From Thoreauomyces humboldtii (Eukaryota; Chytridiomycota; Chytridiomycetes; Spizellomycetales; Powellomycetaceae): 44,635 nucleotides of DNA. Every line of letters starts with the position of its first letter. Within the stretch, counting starts at the first letter, position 1. Under the pieces are notes generated by a model. The model was given only the letters and a program-made list of their open reading frames with translations. It did no database searches and was not told the origin of the DNA. Position numbers and translations under genes: made by a program. Where the stretch lies: the NCBI GenBank assembly GCA_027596035.1, contig JADGJA010000090.1:1-44635 (forward strand). Reading direction: 5' to 3'. Positions 20,296 through 32,100 of this stretch are shown here, one piece after another.

Positions 20296-23200
20296 CTACT
20301 CCCAAGGAGCACACCAAGGCCCATCTCCCGGTTCGTACCTCCGAGGCGGTACGACGAACGGAACGACGAGGTTCAGGCTCCCACCTCCACATGCACTGCC
20401 TTCGTGACCGCCCGACCCGACCGACCTCATACGCTTCGTTTTCGCGAACACCACTCCGAGCTCCCAGTTGGCGATCGTCAGGACAGGGTCACCGCCCGTT
20501 CGAGGGTGGCTGATGGTTCCCCATGCTGAGGCAGACAGGTTGTGGCTTCTGGAAGGGGAGATTTTACGCAGTTAAGTGTAGAGAACATAGAGACGCGAGT
20601 AAGACAAAGGGTTCTAGGGAAATGCTCACCCGCAATAATACCATCCGTCGGGGCCGTCGGATGGTACGTCGGTACCGGTGGAACATACGATGACCTTGCA
20701 GTGGGGCAGGATTCCCGTCCTCAGACTCTCGTTGTTGCGCATGACCTCCCTGGGAAACTTGGGGGACTCCCAGTGTTTCTTCTGACAGCATATCGTTCCC
20801 GCACCCTAATATTCCACACAATGCGACGCGATCAATACACTCGTCACTTCAAGAGGAAGCCACGTCTGGACTCACGTCGGGGCCGTACAAGGATTGTTTC
20901 ACGGTTCTTTCGCTGGGGAACAGCACTTGGAGACCAGAGGGTAGGGACGGTTTCTTGGCAGGAGGTTGTGGCGATTCACCGCACGCGGATCGAGCGAATT
21001 CGCGGAGCCAGGGGATGTGATAGTTTCCCACGCTGGACGTCTGGAGACAAAGGATTAGAACTTAGGAAGGGTGAAACGAGATCGGCATTCGCACACACCT
21101 GATACATTATGTTCGCCGTCTCGGGATTCATGGACGGGAGCCTCAAATCTTTGACCACGGCAGCCAACCGCAGATGTCCGTAATCGGCACCATCCGCCCC
21201 TGCATGTCTCCCAGGTCTCGACACGACGAGTCTCGCTTCCGCGTTCCTGAAATCCGCCTTCCCAACCGCCTTCAATACCGAGTGATGCAGACCCATATCC
21301 TTCAACAGCCCGTCCACCTCCCTCCCGAACCTCGAAGCCGGGGGTGCATCGACTCGATCCAGGTCGCACGGGAAATCCTGGACCCAAAGCACGTTCTCCA
21401 ACTGGTGCCAGTCGTATCTGACGAGGTTCGCGGACGTGACGACCACCCTCAGGAACCCTCTGTAGAACAGCAACATGAGCTTGACGTGCATGCATCCACG
21501 TCCGGCTAGCAGTTCCGGGAAGCACAGTTGTACGTCCTTCCTTGTACCATAAACCGACGGGACCGATCCCCGACTGGGCCGGATCATGACGATGCTGCAG
21601 CCTGTGTTGGGAGCTGGTAGCCTGGAGAGGAGCCATTCGTCGTCGTACTGGTAGGCGGAGAGGACGGCTTTGCGGAGGTGGCGTCTGTCGACGAGCTCTT
21701 CGAAGCGGATCGAGCTGCCTTGGGGAAGACCTGCGATGAAGGTGACGTTGGTTTGGGGGTTGAGGAATTTGGGTGGGTAGTCGGAGTACGCAGGCATGAT
21801 GGTGTTACGAGGCTGATCTGATGTTCGAGAGCGCTTGGAAGATGGTGATGGAGAGGCAATGGAAAGGTCTAGCGGTCGTTTCGCAGCTGCTCGGGCCAGA
21901 CGCTGACGTTCAAGCTCCACACGTTCCTCTGCGAAATATAGCGTGGGTTTAATTGAAGATGCCGGGAGAGGACTTGCGATGGGAAGGTCTTTCTTTTCTG
22001 AAGACGGCTTCCCAACGTTGATATCTAGCTTCTTCGGCGTTTCGACACGAGACATTGCAAGAGCAGCCTGCAGCGTGTCATCGTCCGAGAATGGCTTCCA
22101 GTGCACACAGTCCTGTTTCCCGGACATTTCGGAAAGAGACATCGCAATCGCAGCCCGCAATGCATCGTCATCCTCATCGCTGTCGTCAACGAGATCGATC
22201 ACCTCGATGGGACGCGAAGGGGCAGGCGCAGGGACTGGAACATCGCAGATGTCACTGGGTGGCGGCGTCGGCTCGCTGATGGGTTCAACCGGCTGCAGAT
22301 CTGATGCATGATCCTCCCCCAAGGAGTCGGAGTGACCTTGGTTTCCATCACGCGGTTGGATGATTTCGGTATCGGATTCGAAGACCTCGGAATCTGATAG
22401 CCAAAGTGGTGGTGACAATTGGCGAGAGAGCATCATGGGCGAGTCCGGCTCGTCCATTGCGTCTTCCACCGATCCAGCACCCGTCGACAGATGATCTTCG
22501 GCTTCGCCAAGAGATGTGGACGCTCGAGCCTCCGAATCTACGTGTGTCGAGGAGGGTCTTGACGAAGGACTTGGCGCATTCTCTACCATAGTTCTGAAGC
22601 TTGTTTGTCGATGTTCGGGTTTGCCATCGACTCTCCCTTTGCGATGGGAATCCGAAAGTGGCACTTCTGATGAGCTGGCGGGGAAAGGATTGTTTCGGCG
22701 CTTCGATGCAACTATACCGGTACTCGGACGTTGTAGTTCCGTGTCAGCATCCAGGTTCACGACTTTCTTCGTTTTATTGGAGGTCTTCAACGGAGACAAG
22801 TCAGGAGAGAGCGATCGAACGCATCTGCTCGACGCCCCAGCGCGACGAGAAGGTGGTGCCTCCAGATCCCGAGTGTCGGAAAGACGGGGTTTCTTGGGCT
22901 GCGAGCGTGGTGATGAGACTCGGGCGCGTCTGACTTTATTATGCGGTCTTACCATTTGCTGTTCATTTTCCGAACGAGAGAGGTTCTCGCCAAGGTCAAG
23001 GATGCCGTCTTGGCGGCTGTTGTCTTTGATCCCGGATCCGGGGGACACGGAGAGTGCGACGGCAGCTGCTGTTTCCTCGTCGCTGCTCAAAACAAATTCG
23101 ACTGGGTCGACGGGCAATGGCCGTTTTCGCGACCTCCGTCGTATTGGGGAATGAGAAGCCGTGTCATCAAGCGCTGCTTCGTCTTCGTCCGTGGTTGTGA

Positions 23201-23408
23201 CAAGAGGAGGGCGAGACCTTGCTAGCCTTTGGGTGGACGTGGGTCGTATTGGCGGTGAAGGTTGTGGGGAGTGTTCGGCATTGGTTGTCATAACGGGTGA
23301 CCTTTCTGCGGCGCAGAGTTCGCACACCAGATAGACAGAGTTTGTGTTGATGAAGGTGCAGCTAGCGCACACCCATCCCTCATCGTCATCGTCCGGTATC
23401 GAGCCCAT
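20296..23408 (-). CDS. TDP1: Tyrosyl-DNA phosphodiesterase 1 with zinc finger and UIMs
   Basis: A nuclear repair enzyme that removes stalled topoisomerase I peptides and other adducts from DNA 3' ends. Exons 23408-21099, 21040-20876, 20781-20630 and 20548-20296 join to about 959 residues. An N-terminal RanBP2-type zinc finger (WVCASCTFIN, then CELC) starts near residue 12. A long disordered region follows, with ubiquitin-interacting-motif-like helices near 411 (DDALRAAIAMSLSE) and 445 (DDTLQAALAMSR). The catalytic half carries HKD1 (MHVKLMLLFY, about 640, then TSANL) and HKD2 (LPHCKVIV, about 852, then GSHNLSASAWG). Both H-x-K pairs are intact. I chose the start at MGSIPDDDD; the frame is open 84 codons further upstream, but that part resembles non-coding sequence. 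The hydrolase gene diverges 291 bases away. Confidence 0.95.
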
Positions 23409-23699
23409 CTTGAGAAGCGTACGATTGTGGGGACTGTACGATTGTCGGGTTTCAGGTGCTTTTGGGAAGTGTGCAGCCTTGTGTGGGGAAGACGAACGGC
23501 GTGAGTGTGGCTGTGCCTTGAAGTTGCAAGTGAGGTGTGAGTCATCCGTGATGGCCGTGTTCCCATAATGACGTGTTCCCAACTGTGAGAGCCGCTGAAC
23601 ACTCCATCTTTGGACGACGACGACATTACCGTGCACCCAGTAAAACCTCCTCCCAAGCACGTGTGTCCGGCATAAGCGACGCTAAGTCAAAGTCGGATC

Positions 23700-26457
23700 A
23701 TGGCACAGACGACCACTGCAGACGCGCAGGCCTCTGCCGTCGCCCCTTACTCGGTCGCCAACCCGCTCATCCCCGCCAAAACCATGCTCCTCTTCGTTCA
23801 CGGCTTCCTAGGCAGCGAGCACTCCTTTGAAGACTTTCCACTCGACGTAGGAGAACGGCTCCGCGGTGCACCCAACTCGCTTCGCAATGTCGAGGTTCGC
23901 ATCTTTCCCCGATTCGACACAAAGGGTGACCCTACCCGCGCAGGTACAGCGAGCGAGGAACGGTATTGACAATGAAGCGACTATCGGCTGACGGCATTTC
24001 CCTCTGTCGATAGTCAATCAGCTCTGCAACTGGCTGCTGTTGAATGCCACAGAGCCGGAGTTCAGCGGGGTTGTGATCATGGCGCACTCTATGGGAGGGT
24101 TGATGTGCGTCGATGCCTACCGGAAGCTGTACGGACTTGAGAAGGAGCTTGAGAAGGGGTCAAAGGAGGCAAAAAAGAAAAAGGACGCACCTCCGTCTCC
24201 CGGAAAGGATCCTGCAGAAAAGGGAGCCGCTTCACCGAGTGCTGCTCCATCCTGGCTTGGCTCCTGGTGGTCCAGCAAGAACCCAGCAAAAGCCGCTGAT
24301 GATCTGAAGGCTGCATCGCAGGGAATGGAACCCGGAATATCCGGCGACGCGCCATCATCACCGACAACTGCCACCGAAGCAGTCGTTAGTGATGCTCTAG
24401 CAGTTGCTCCCCCGATCCCAGCCGCTTCCACATCATCCACCAGCGATCGTCGGAAACATCCGCCGGTCAACATCATCGGCATCGTCACCTTCGACGCTCC
24501 CTTCTTTGGTCTACATTCGCGCGTTTACACCGCTGCTGCCGGTACTCGCGCTGCCAGCGTCATCTCGCAATACGTGCCTCCCATGCCGCCGATGCCAGCG
24601 ACACCCGCTCTGCCTTTCGGGCACGCATTGCAGACGTCGGCAAGCGACGCGCTTCGGTACAGCACGAGAGCAGTCGGAGCGATTCCCGAGGCCGCGCAGG
24701 GACTCGTGGGATCCATTCCTGGAGCGGCTACTCAGGGCTTGCAAATGGGATACAATGCGGTATCGGCCTTGCCGGGTGCCACGCTCACGGCTACTCAGAT
24801 GGGATACAATGCTGTAACGGCACTTCCCGGTGCAACTCTTCATCTGGGAACGAGCGCAACCAAAATGGGCTACGAAGCGGTCACGGCGCTGCCGGGAGCG
24901 ACGATGCAGCTAGGGACGACCGCGCTGCAATCTGTCTCTCAATTGCCGTCATATTGGACTAGCTCAAGAACACCTACGCCCACCCCACCGGAAAATGCCA
25001 CGGTTTCTGCAAGTGGCGAAGCGTCCGCAGAATCCGGGCTCCCGGCTGATGAGATTCCAAGCAGCGGCACCTCGGAGATCTCAGTCGGACCACCGCCGCT
25101 TCCTACCCGTGCACCACCACCAACCGACGTGACATCCCCACCAACCGACGACGCTCAAGCAGCTGCGCACGCGCCCGAACGCGTTGCAGCCGAGATGCAG
25201 GACGAGTCCGTCGTCTTCGCAGCCGCAGTCGCCGCCACTTCAGTCCCGATCGACAGCACAGGCCAACCTATCGCACCCAGCACTCAACCTGAAACCAAGA
25301 CCGAAATCGAAACCGAAAACCAGCAACTCCAAACCCTTCTCCCAGACGAACCCGCCACTGCGCTCACAGCAGCAGGCACCGCCCTGCATCCGATCCCGAC
25401 GGACCACAATTGGGCACCCTGGATGCGTCTCGGTCTCGCTGGCGCGGCCGTCGCGGCGGGTGCGTACTATTCCGGTGGTTTGATCTACGCCGTCCCGGTT
25501 CTCCGAGGTTACGCCATGACGTTCGCATTGACGCATGCCGAGGAGGCGAGGAAGCATCTTCAGTTCCTATATCCCCTGTGGGGAGGTGCCAATGCGTTGG
25601 AGGGACGGATGGAGGACATGCTCAAGGAAGTCGAAGCCGGTAGAGTCAACTTCAAATGCTATTACGTCGAACTGCCTCCGGTGATCGTGGAGATGAAGAC
25701 GAAGACGGATGGAAAGGAGAAGGGGAAGGGAGACAAGGCTTCGAAGGTCTTGTCGGATGAGGAGTTGAAAATGGCAACGGGGATTCCGCTTCCGGCTGAC
25801 CCAAGCGGCAAGTCTGCGGATAGCATGGAAGTCACCGTGGATGGCCCTGCGTCCAGACCCTCGACGCACACTATGGACGCACCACCACCACAGTCCGCCT
25901 CGGTACCGGACAAGAACCGTCTGCAGGCGCGTCTGGCCAGGATCGTGCGAGAAAAGGCTCCGGCCTCTACTACGCCGTCCACCATCACGACCACCGAACT
26001 GGAAATTCCAGAACCCAGGCAAACCCCGCCACCACCAAGATCCGAGGTCGCTTCCGCCTTTGCAGCCCAACTCGCAGCCCGACGGAGCGCCGCCGAGACG
26101 CAGGAACCGGCAACTGTCGAGAAGGAGGAACCACCAGCCGTGACCGTCCCGTCGTCGTCGGAACCGAAAACGGAGAAGTCGACGGTAGCCACTGCACTGG
26201 CTGCGAAGCTCGCGGCATCTCGACCTGCTCCTTCCACCTCTCCCGTCCCTCCCCCGGCATGCCGGACGTTCATCACGCTTCCGCCTGCGCATCTCGCCCA
26301 CCTCTTCCAGGCCGTACACTCGGACTGTCTGGATGAGATTCAAGGCCACATGAACATGTTCGCTAGGGATCTCAACGCTGGAAGCTATTGGGGGTTGGTG
26401 GATGGTGTTGCGAGAGAGGTTGCCAAGACGGCTAGGGGCGTAGGCAAGGCGCTGTAG
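23700..26457 (+). CDS. Large alpha/beta-hydrolase (lipase-like, DUF676-type)
   Basis: Exons 23700-23943 and 24014-26457 join (GCAG|gtacag, gatag|TC) to about 895 residues. The head has the oxyanion-type HG motif (LLFVHGFLGSEHSFEDF) and the nucleophile elbow AHSMGG (S107), then after a Lys/Pro-rich insert the strand GIVTFDAPFFGLHS. Next are three imperfect repeats at about residues 325-387 (GYNAVTALPGATL pattern), a long Pro/Ser/Thr-rich region, a hydrophobic glycine/alanine segment (LAGAAVAAGAYYSGGLIYAV) and a conserved-looking C-terminal block about ECIR-like loops and FITLPPAHLAHLFQ. Fungal serine hydrolases of this layout act as lipases, but the substrate is unknown. The big insert after the catalytic serine is unusual. 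Confidence 0.85.
24738..24930 (+). repeat. Three in-frame coding repeats in the hydrolase gene
   Basis: Three units of about 20-22 codons share the pattern G-Y-x-A-V-x-A-L-P-G-A-T, then L-G-T in the later two. At DNA level they share gggatacaatgc and ccgggtgc cores, so they look like a recent tandem expansion. Confidence 0.65.
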
Positions 26458-26553
26458 AGAGTAGTCGGATCTCTCCCTTCTTTTTGGGCAGTTTGGTAGC
26501 GGATAAGAAATCATAATCTCCACGATATACCTGATAAAGGTCAGGGTACCCGT

Positions 26554-27360
26554 CTATGCGCTATACAATCCTAGTCTCCTGATGCACTCGATGACCTTGG
26601 GCGGGACGATCGTTTCCAACTCCTCCTGATCGGCATCATCACCTCTGGCCAATATTGTCCGTGCACGAGTGCTCGACACCTCGCCCTCTCCATTGTCTCC
26701 CCACCCTTCCACGACCTCCACCTTGTCCTTCCATCGCCCGACGACACCACCACCATCCAACCACTCCCTGACACCGACCCTCTGTCCGTCGCCGAGCAAC
26801 CTATCCGCACACACGATGGAACATCTCTGGAAGAACCTCTCGGCCTCACGTTCCAAGTGTCCTTGATCGTCATAATACTTGACATCGAATATCCTGACCA
26901 AGGTGTCGAACCCGACGCACCAATCCAGCTCCAACCTCGTGCTTCCTCGATCCTCCTTACGCTGCTCGAGATGGTCCACGAGCACACTCGCCATGTCGAA
27001 GAACCTCCCTACGGAGATGACTCCCACGCCGTCCGTCCCCTTCCCATCGTCGAGACACGCGGCCATCATCTCGATCCGCTGGACGTGCGAGGCGCCGGAG
27101 GGCTTGCGCTTGTCTGGATTGGAAGTGGAGAGGAGGAGGAGACGTGCTGTGTGGGATGGACGGGTGGCTTTTCGGAGGAGGGTGAGGTGGGCTGTTGTTG
27201 GTGGGTTGAAGGAGGATGCTAGGATGAGGATTCGATGTGGGGGTGGACAAGGAAGCGGCCAGACGGGCGGAACGATGGGGAGGAAGGTCGGTGCCCTGAG
27301 AGCTGTGGTCTGGTAGTTCTCAAGAGCGGTCGTGATGGAGGAGGACGTGGGAAGAGACAT
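26554..27360 (-). CDS. NMN adenylyltransferase-like nucleotidylyltransferase (POF1-like)
   Basis: An intronless 268-residue protein with a nucleotidylyltransferase fold. The first nucleotide-binding motif is SFNPPTTAH (residues 50-58, family form GSFNPxTxxH), preceded by strand ILILAS. The second is SSTRAR (form ISSTxxR) near the C-terminus. Between them lie RIEMM, the DWCVGFDTLVRIFD strand and a C-terminal V-I-x-x-I-x-x-L-G-L-Y ending usual for NMNAT-like proteins. Fungal members such as yeast Pof1 bind ATP and are linked to protein quality control, while true NMNATs make NAD. This one has a divergent, GH-lacking first motif, so I favour the POF1-like group. The start MSLPTSSS was chosen over an upstream ATG at 27546. 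Confidence 0.82.
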   Translation of the reverse strand: MSLPTSSSITTALENYQTTALRAPTFLPIVPPVWPLPCPPPHRILILASSFNPPTTAHLTLLRKATRPSHTARLLLLSTSNPDKRKPSGASHVQRIEMMAACLDDGKGTDGVGVISVGRFFDMASVLVDHLEQRKEDRGSTRLELDWCVGFDTLVRIFDVKYYDDQGHLEREAERFFQRCSIVCADRLLGDGQRVGVREWLDGGGVVGRWKDKVEVVEGWGDNGEGEVSSTRARTILARGDDADQEELETIVPPKVIECIRRLGLYSA

Positions 27361-27722
27361 TGCCGTAGTTGACGTCGGGAGGGCGCGGCAAATGGACCCC
27401 TGGTAAATGCTGGGTATTGACGTTGGTTTGATCCTGACCCCAAGTCTGATCATATAGAAGGTTACTGGCAGGACCTGCGTTTGGTTTCGTCGCTGTTGGC
27501 GTGGGAGAAAGTGGCAGCGCGCGTTTTTATACCAGCGGACACACAAAGTGTCCCATCACCGCATTGAGAGTTTGCTACACTCAGATGCATGCACTTTCAT
27601 AGACATTCTTCAAAGGTGATTGGAGGTGGAAGGTGGGAATTCCATGAGTTTCCCTGGACATAGCAAAGAAGGTAAGTCTATCTTGCTCCTGCTGATGTCC
27701 CAGCTCGCCCATGGTCGTTGAT

Positions 27723-27764
<42 letters not shown>

Positions 27765-28118
27765 ATGAGCGTCTCTGCGAGGGGCGCTTCAGTCGGATGG
27801 AGTCTTGTCCCTGGAATCATCAGTTCCTGGCGACGTCGAGAGTCGGTGGCTCGGTGCTGCGCAGTAGAGGCAGTCGGCGAGGGGACAAGGGCTCCAGTCT
27901 TCTGTCGAATGAAGAGCTGCGCCATTCCGGATTCGGCGTCAAGAAGCCCTGCCCGCCAAAGAACTCCATCTTGCTCATCCTGCGCGTTCATCTGGGTAAG
28001 AACTTGTTTTGAGGGCAAAGGGAGAAAGGAAGGGTCCTGACCAGAGTGCTTGAGGAGATGACTGAAATACCCACAACGTTCTCCAAAAGGTTCGATCCGA
28101 TTTGACGCCGACCGAAAG
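27361..28118. other. Gene-free stretch with microsatellite
   Basis: A promoter region shared by the divergent nucleotidylyltransferase and Myb genes, with a TC microsatellite in the middle. The long minus-strand frame across 27581-28396 is antisense to the Myb gene and includes the microsatellite, so I do not call it a gene. Confidence 0.5.
27724..27764. repeat. (TC)n microsatellite
   Basis: About 20 TC dinucleotides with one T interruption, located 355 bases before the Myb start codon. Confidence 0.95.
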
Positions 28119-29117
28119 ATGTTTGGACCCCGCGCCCTTGGCGTCGGTCTTCGCGCCGGAGCGCTGCTCCCACCCCGGTCAACCTTCCCTCCCACATCTC
28201 CTTGGAGTCTCGCTTCCTCTCGCATTCCATGGGGTGACAGAGCTTTCATGTATCGTGCTGCCATTCTGAACAAGAAGCCGCCAGTCCCTGAAGTCCCCCT
28301 GATCACGCGAGCAGCGCGTTCGCCAAGGTGGACGCCGCAGGAGGACGCCAAGCTTCTGCGACTACGGGAGGGAACGGGTCTGTCATACGCGAGCATTGCT
28401 GCGGAGTTGCCGCATCCACGGACGCCAATGGCTGCATACCAGCGTTACCGGTACTTGATCGAAAATGCTCGTTCTCGATCCGGAATGTGGACGGAAGACG
28501 ATATCCAAAAACTGCGCTGTCTGGTATTAGAGTCGCGGAAGGATATGCGCGGAAGGACAAGATGGACAGCAATAGGCCTCGAACTTCAACGAACAAAGTT
28601 GGCCACGTTCCATAAATGGAAGGGGCTTACAGCTCTCAAGCGCGGAAAGTGGACGGCCGAGGAGGATGCCGTCCTCGTCCGAGCCCTCCACGAAACCACT
28701 ACTCCGGTATCTTGGGCAAAGGTCGCCAGCAACTTGGGACGGACTCCTAGATCCACGCGCCTACGCTATTTTCGGGTGCTTGCTCCTGGACTCAAGACGG
28801 GGTCGTTCAGTGCTGCAGAAGACGGGGCAATCGTCCAACTGTGTAGCCAGAGCATGAAGGAGACAGGGCGTCCTGATTTTGAAGACGCTGCCAGAGTCCT
28901 CAATCGGAAAGTCCCATCAGTCATTTCGCGGTACATGAATGCTTTGGATCCCACACTGCGCAGAGGACCGTGGACGCCAGAGGAAGATGAAGCAATTCTG
29001 AAAACGACCAGCTGCCTGAGCGACCTCGCGCGTACTCTGAAACGCGGACCGACAACCCTTAACAACCGCCGGATTACCCTGCACAATCAAGTCCGGAAGG
29101 GTATTCGCAGTTTTTGA
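28119..29117 (+). CDS. Protein with five Myb/SANT-like repeats
   Basis: A 332-residue intronless protein. Five Myb-type helical repeats follow one another from about residue 69: PRWTPQEDAKLLRL, GMWTEDDIQKLRCL, GKWTAEEDAVLVRAL, GSFSAAEDGAIVQL and GPWTPEEDEAILKT. Each has an acidic E-E/D-D turn after the first aromatic and a later R/W-x-R-Y/W position. Such arrays bind DNA. The first 65 residues are rich in Arg, Ala and Ser with almost no acidic residues (MFGPRALGVGLRAG), which resembles a mitochondrial presequence, so a mitochondrial DNA-binding role is possible alongside a nuclear one. Its stop lies 36 bases from that of the convergent GPCR gene. Confidence 0.85.
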   Translation: MFGPRALGVGLRAGALLPPRSTFPPTSPWSLASSRIPWGDRAFMYRAAILNKKPPVPEVPLITRAARSPRWTPQEDAKLLRLREGTGLSYASIAAELPHPRTPMAAYQRYRYLIENARSRSGMWTEDDIQKLRCLVLESRKDMRGRTRWTAIGLELQRTKLATFHKWKGLTALKRGKWTAEEDAVLVRALHETTTPVSWAKVASNLGRTPRSTRLRYFRVLAPGLKTGSFSAAEDGAIVQLCSQSMKETGRPDFEDAARVLNRKVPSVISRYMNALDPTLRRGPWTPEEDEAILKTTSCLSDLARTLKRGPTTLNNRRITLHNQVRKGIRSF

Positions 29118-29153
29118 AGCGCATAACAGAAGAGTAAAAATACATGGATCCCT

Positions 29154-32100
29154 TCACACACTACCCAGTTCGTTGTCTGACAAATGCATCGACTTTGTCG
29201 CAACGAAGTCTCCTACTTGTGGCCGTCCTCCGCTCATCACGGGCGAACTGGGCAGGAGCATGGAGGATTCTGTCGGATTCTCCTTGTAGCTCTCGATGAT
29301 TCCCACCCAATCGGTCGTCTCAGCCTCCGTCTCGCACTGCATGGACACGGTCCCTTTTCCCCACGTGATCTTGAAGGTGTTGGAATCCACCACCGATGCG
29401 GTGATACTCGAAATCGGTATGGCGAGGGATCGACTGGGATCCTTGTCCTTTATGAGCACCAGCACACCGATGGGATGTGCGACGAGGGAGACCGTGAACC
29501 TTCTCCACTGGGAAGTGGTGATGGTACTCGCTCCTCTCACGTGAAGGGTGTTGGTCTTGCAGGATGCCATCAATGGTTTCCCTTTCCTCGTGATGTTCTT
29601 CTCCTTCGTGTTGAGACCCCGTGCCATGCTCCTCCCGTTCTGTGCGCCCGGTGCGGAGTTGGATTGAGAACCGCTCCGCATCCCTATGGTCTCCGCGTCC
29701 ACTCCCCGAGCGAGACTGAACAGGAATCGACCGATGATGGCTCCGTAGGTCACTAGGATGGCGAAGAAAAGGACGATGGATCTGACCAACCATCCCGTCA
29801 ATACCGATGTCGATCCCATGTAGCTCACGAGAAGCACGACGATGATGCAGAACACGATGTTGTAGACCGCTACTCCGATGGACTTGCACTCGTTGAAGGC
29901 GCTGTAAATGTTGCGGGTCGCGAACGCGAGGTAGCAGCAGGAGATCAGGAGACCGGCGTTGTAGATGAAGAAGAGGATCGTGAGAGCCGATTGTCCCGTC
30001 GCCGACTCGGATTTACATTCGTAGTATCGGCGACCGGCCGTGATGTCCTGAATCTCGTTGCCGTACATTGGAAACGCGGCATTGAAGATGACGACGAGGA
30101 GCTAGAATGGAGGACGTGCGGTGTCCGATCAGGATTCGCGCTGTTTCAAACAGCGTTTAGCGAGCAAACACCACTTACAAGCTCGATCCCGACGATCCCC
30201 GCAGACCCAATGAACAAGCGGGTTGTGTTCAAAGCCTGCTTCTGCGCGACCTTGTTATCAAAAATGCTACAAACGGTGAAACGAATACGGAAAGTCAGTA
30301 CGTCATCGCCGCATGCCCAAGTCATACCGACTTCTCGAACGGATTGCATACCGGTACAGTCGGACCAGCTTGACGAGGATGCTTCCGACTGTGGTTCCGA
30401 ACCCACAGGCCAGAACGGCCACATGAGCGTTACAGGATTGCCTGGACGGGATAGCGATGGCATCGACATAGATGCTGATTAAACATATCGCCATCCCGCA
30501 AGCGGACAGTGCCATGAACTCTGGAGAGACGGGCTTCAGGATCGGATGAGCGCGAAACACGAACAGAACGGGAATAGATCCGAGGATGATCGTCATGGCT
30601 AGCGATACGATGGCGAGGACGGCTATGGACGAAGGAGAATGGAAGCCGACCACGTCGTCCTTCAGAAGTGCCTGATCGGAGGGTGGGGTGTGCAGACCGG
30701 AGTAAAAAGTTGGAAGCTGGGAGTAGATCAGTTTGTTCCCTCCGACGGACGTTGCAATTTGGACCATGCTGTTTCCCACGCAGTTGGTGACGCGGAAACT
30801 GGCGCCGATGATGTCGCCGTTAGAGTCAAACTGTAAACAGAGAACCGGGCAGGTCAATGCAAAAGTTGCGACAGTAACAGCGCTGAGCTATGTGTGGTTC
30901 GGCAAACGTACGGATATGGGACCAGTTGCTCCATCGAAGGTCTTAAACCCAGTCAGGAACTGCGTGACGTTCATGCCGGCATACGCACCCGCGAACCAGG
31001 TTCCGTCACTTATCGAAACGGCGGTTGCGGTCCCGGTGGGGCTGAGCAGATTTCCGTATGCGAAGGCCATCGAGTACACTGCGTCATACTATCAAACACG
31101 GACGATGCATGAGCGGGGAAGTGTCCTTTCGCGGTGCTCATCGCCAGGTCAGACCGTCAAACTCACATTGAAAGCAGCCATCTCCGCATCGTCAAGCGAA
31201 GACCCATACTTGGTCTGAAAACGAGACCTCAACCCATCCGCGTACGAAGAGTATTCCAGCGGCGAGGTCGTAAACAATCCTTGCAAGTTTGCGAGCTGGG
31301 CGGCGGAGACATTCACGGAGCCACCGAGAACGCTCGCCATGGCGTCACTTCCCACGTACACGAAATCGTCTCCGACCATCCCTTCGTTCGCGAAAGCGGT
31401 CGTCAGCGCGAGTGTCTCCGGGAGGTCGTTGCATAGAAGAATGATGATACGCGATCCAGCAGCTTTTATTCGCTCGATCTTCGTGTTGAGGTCGTCGGGT
31501 CCGGTCCCGTCGTACGACAGGACGTTCGACAAAGTGATTTGATAGTTCGCCGCTTGCTGGACGATGATGTCGCTGATACCCTGAGCGTAGGTTCCCGAGG
31601 AAGCGAAGACAGCTACAGTGCTCCATCCTTGATCTTGTATGAAGCCCAGGATGACGGTCGCTTGGGCATTGTCAGATGGAACCACACGGAAGAAGTTGGG
31701 GTAGTTCTTTTTGACGGCGAGGTCAGGGGACGTTGCGGATCCGGAGCATTGGAAGGCGGCCTGACCGGCGAGGGCATACCCGATATACGTAGATATATCG
31801 GAGTATTCTTCTCCAATCACGGCTTGGTAGCCGTCATTAAGTATACGATTGGTCACTGAGATTGCCTTGGCTAATAATGCCAAGTTGAAAACTTTCGTGA
31901 GAAACTTTCGTCAGAAGCTAGAAACCGACTGGAGAACGTACAAGGTTCGCCAAATGTCCCGTTGGCGGTCACCACGATTTCTAAACCCGGCAAGATGGTA
32001 TTGTTGACGGTCTGGATTGAGTCAGATGAGCTGAGTGAGTAAACCGAGTTTCTGGGTACACATATCGCTGCGGCTCGTACATTTAGTTCTTCAGCGGCCA

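Noticed and set aside
20542..21102. 186-codon plus-strand frame
   Set aside because: Antisense to three TDP1 exons that carry the second HKD motif.
28085..28110. tRNA T-arm-like ggttcgatcc
   Set aside because: The flanking bases cannot form the T stem, and no matching anticodon arm or acceptor stem surrounds it.
27581..28396. 271-codon minus-strand frame across the TC microsatellite
   Set aside because: Antisense to the Myb gene start, with an RERERERE run from the microsatellite and no domain.
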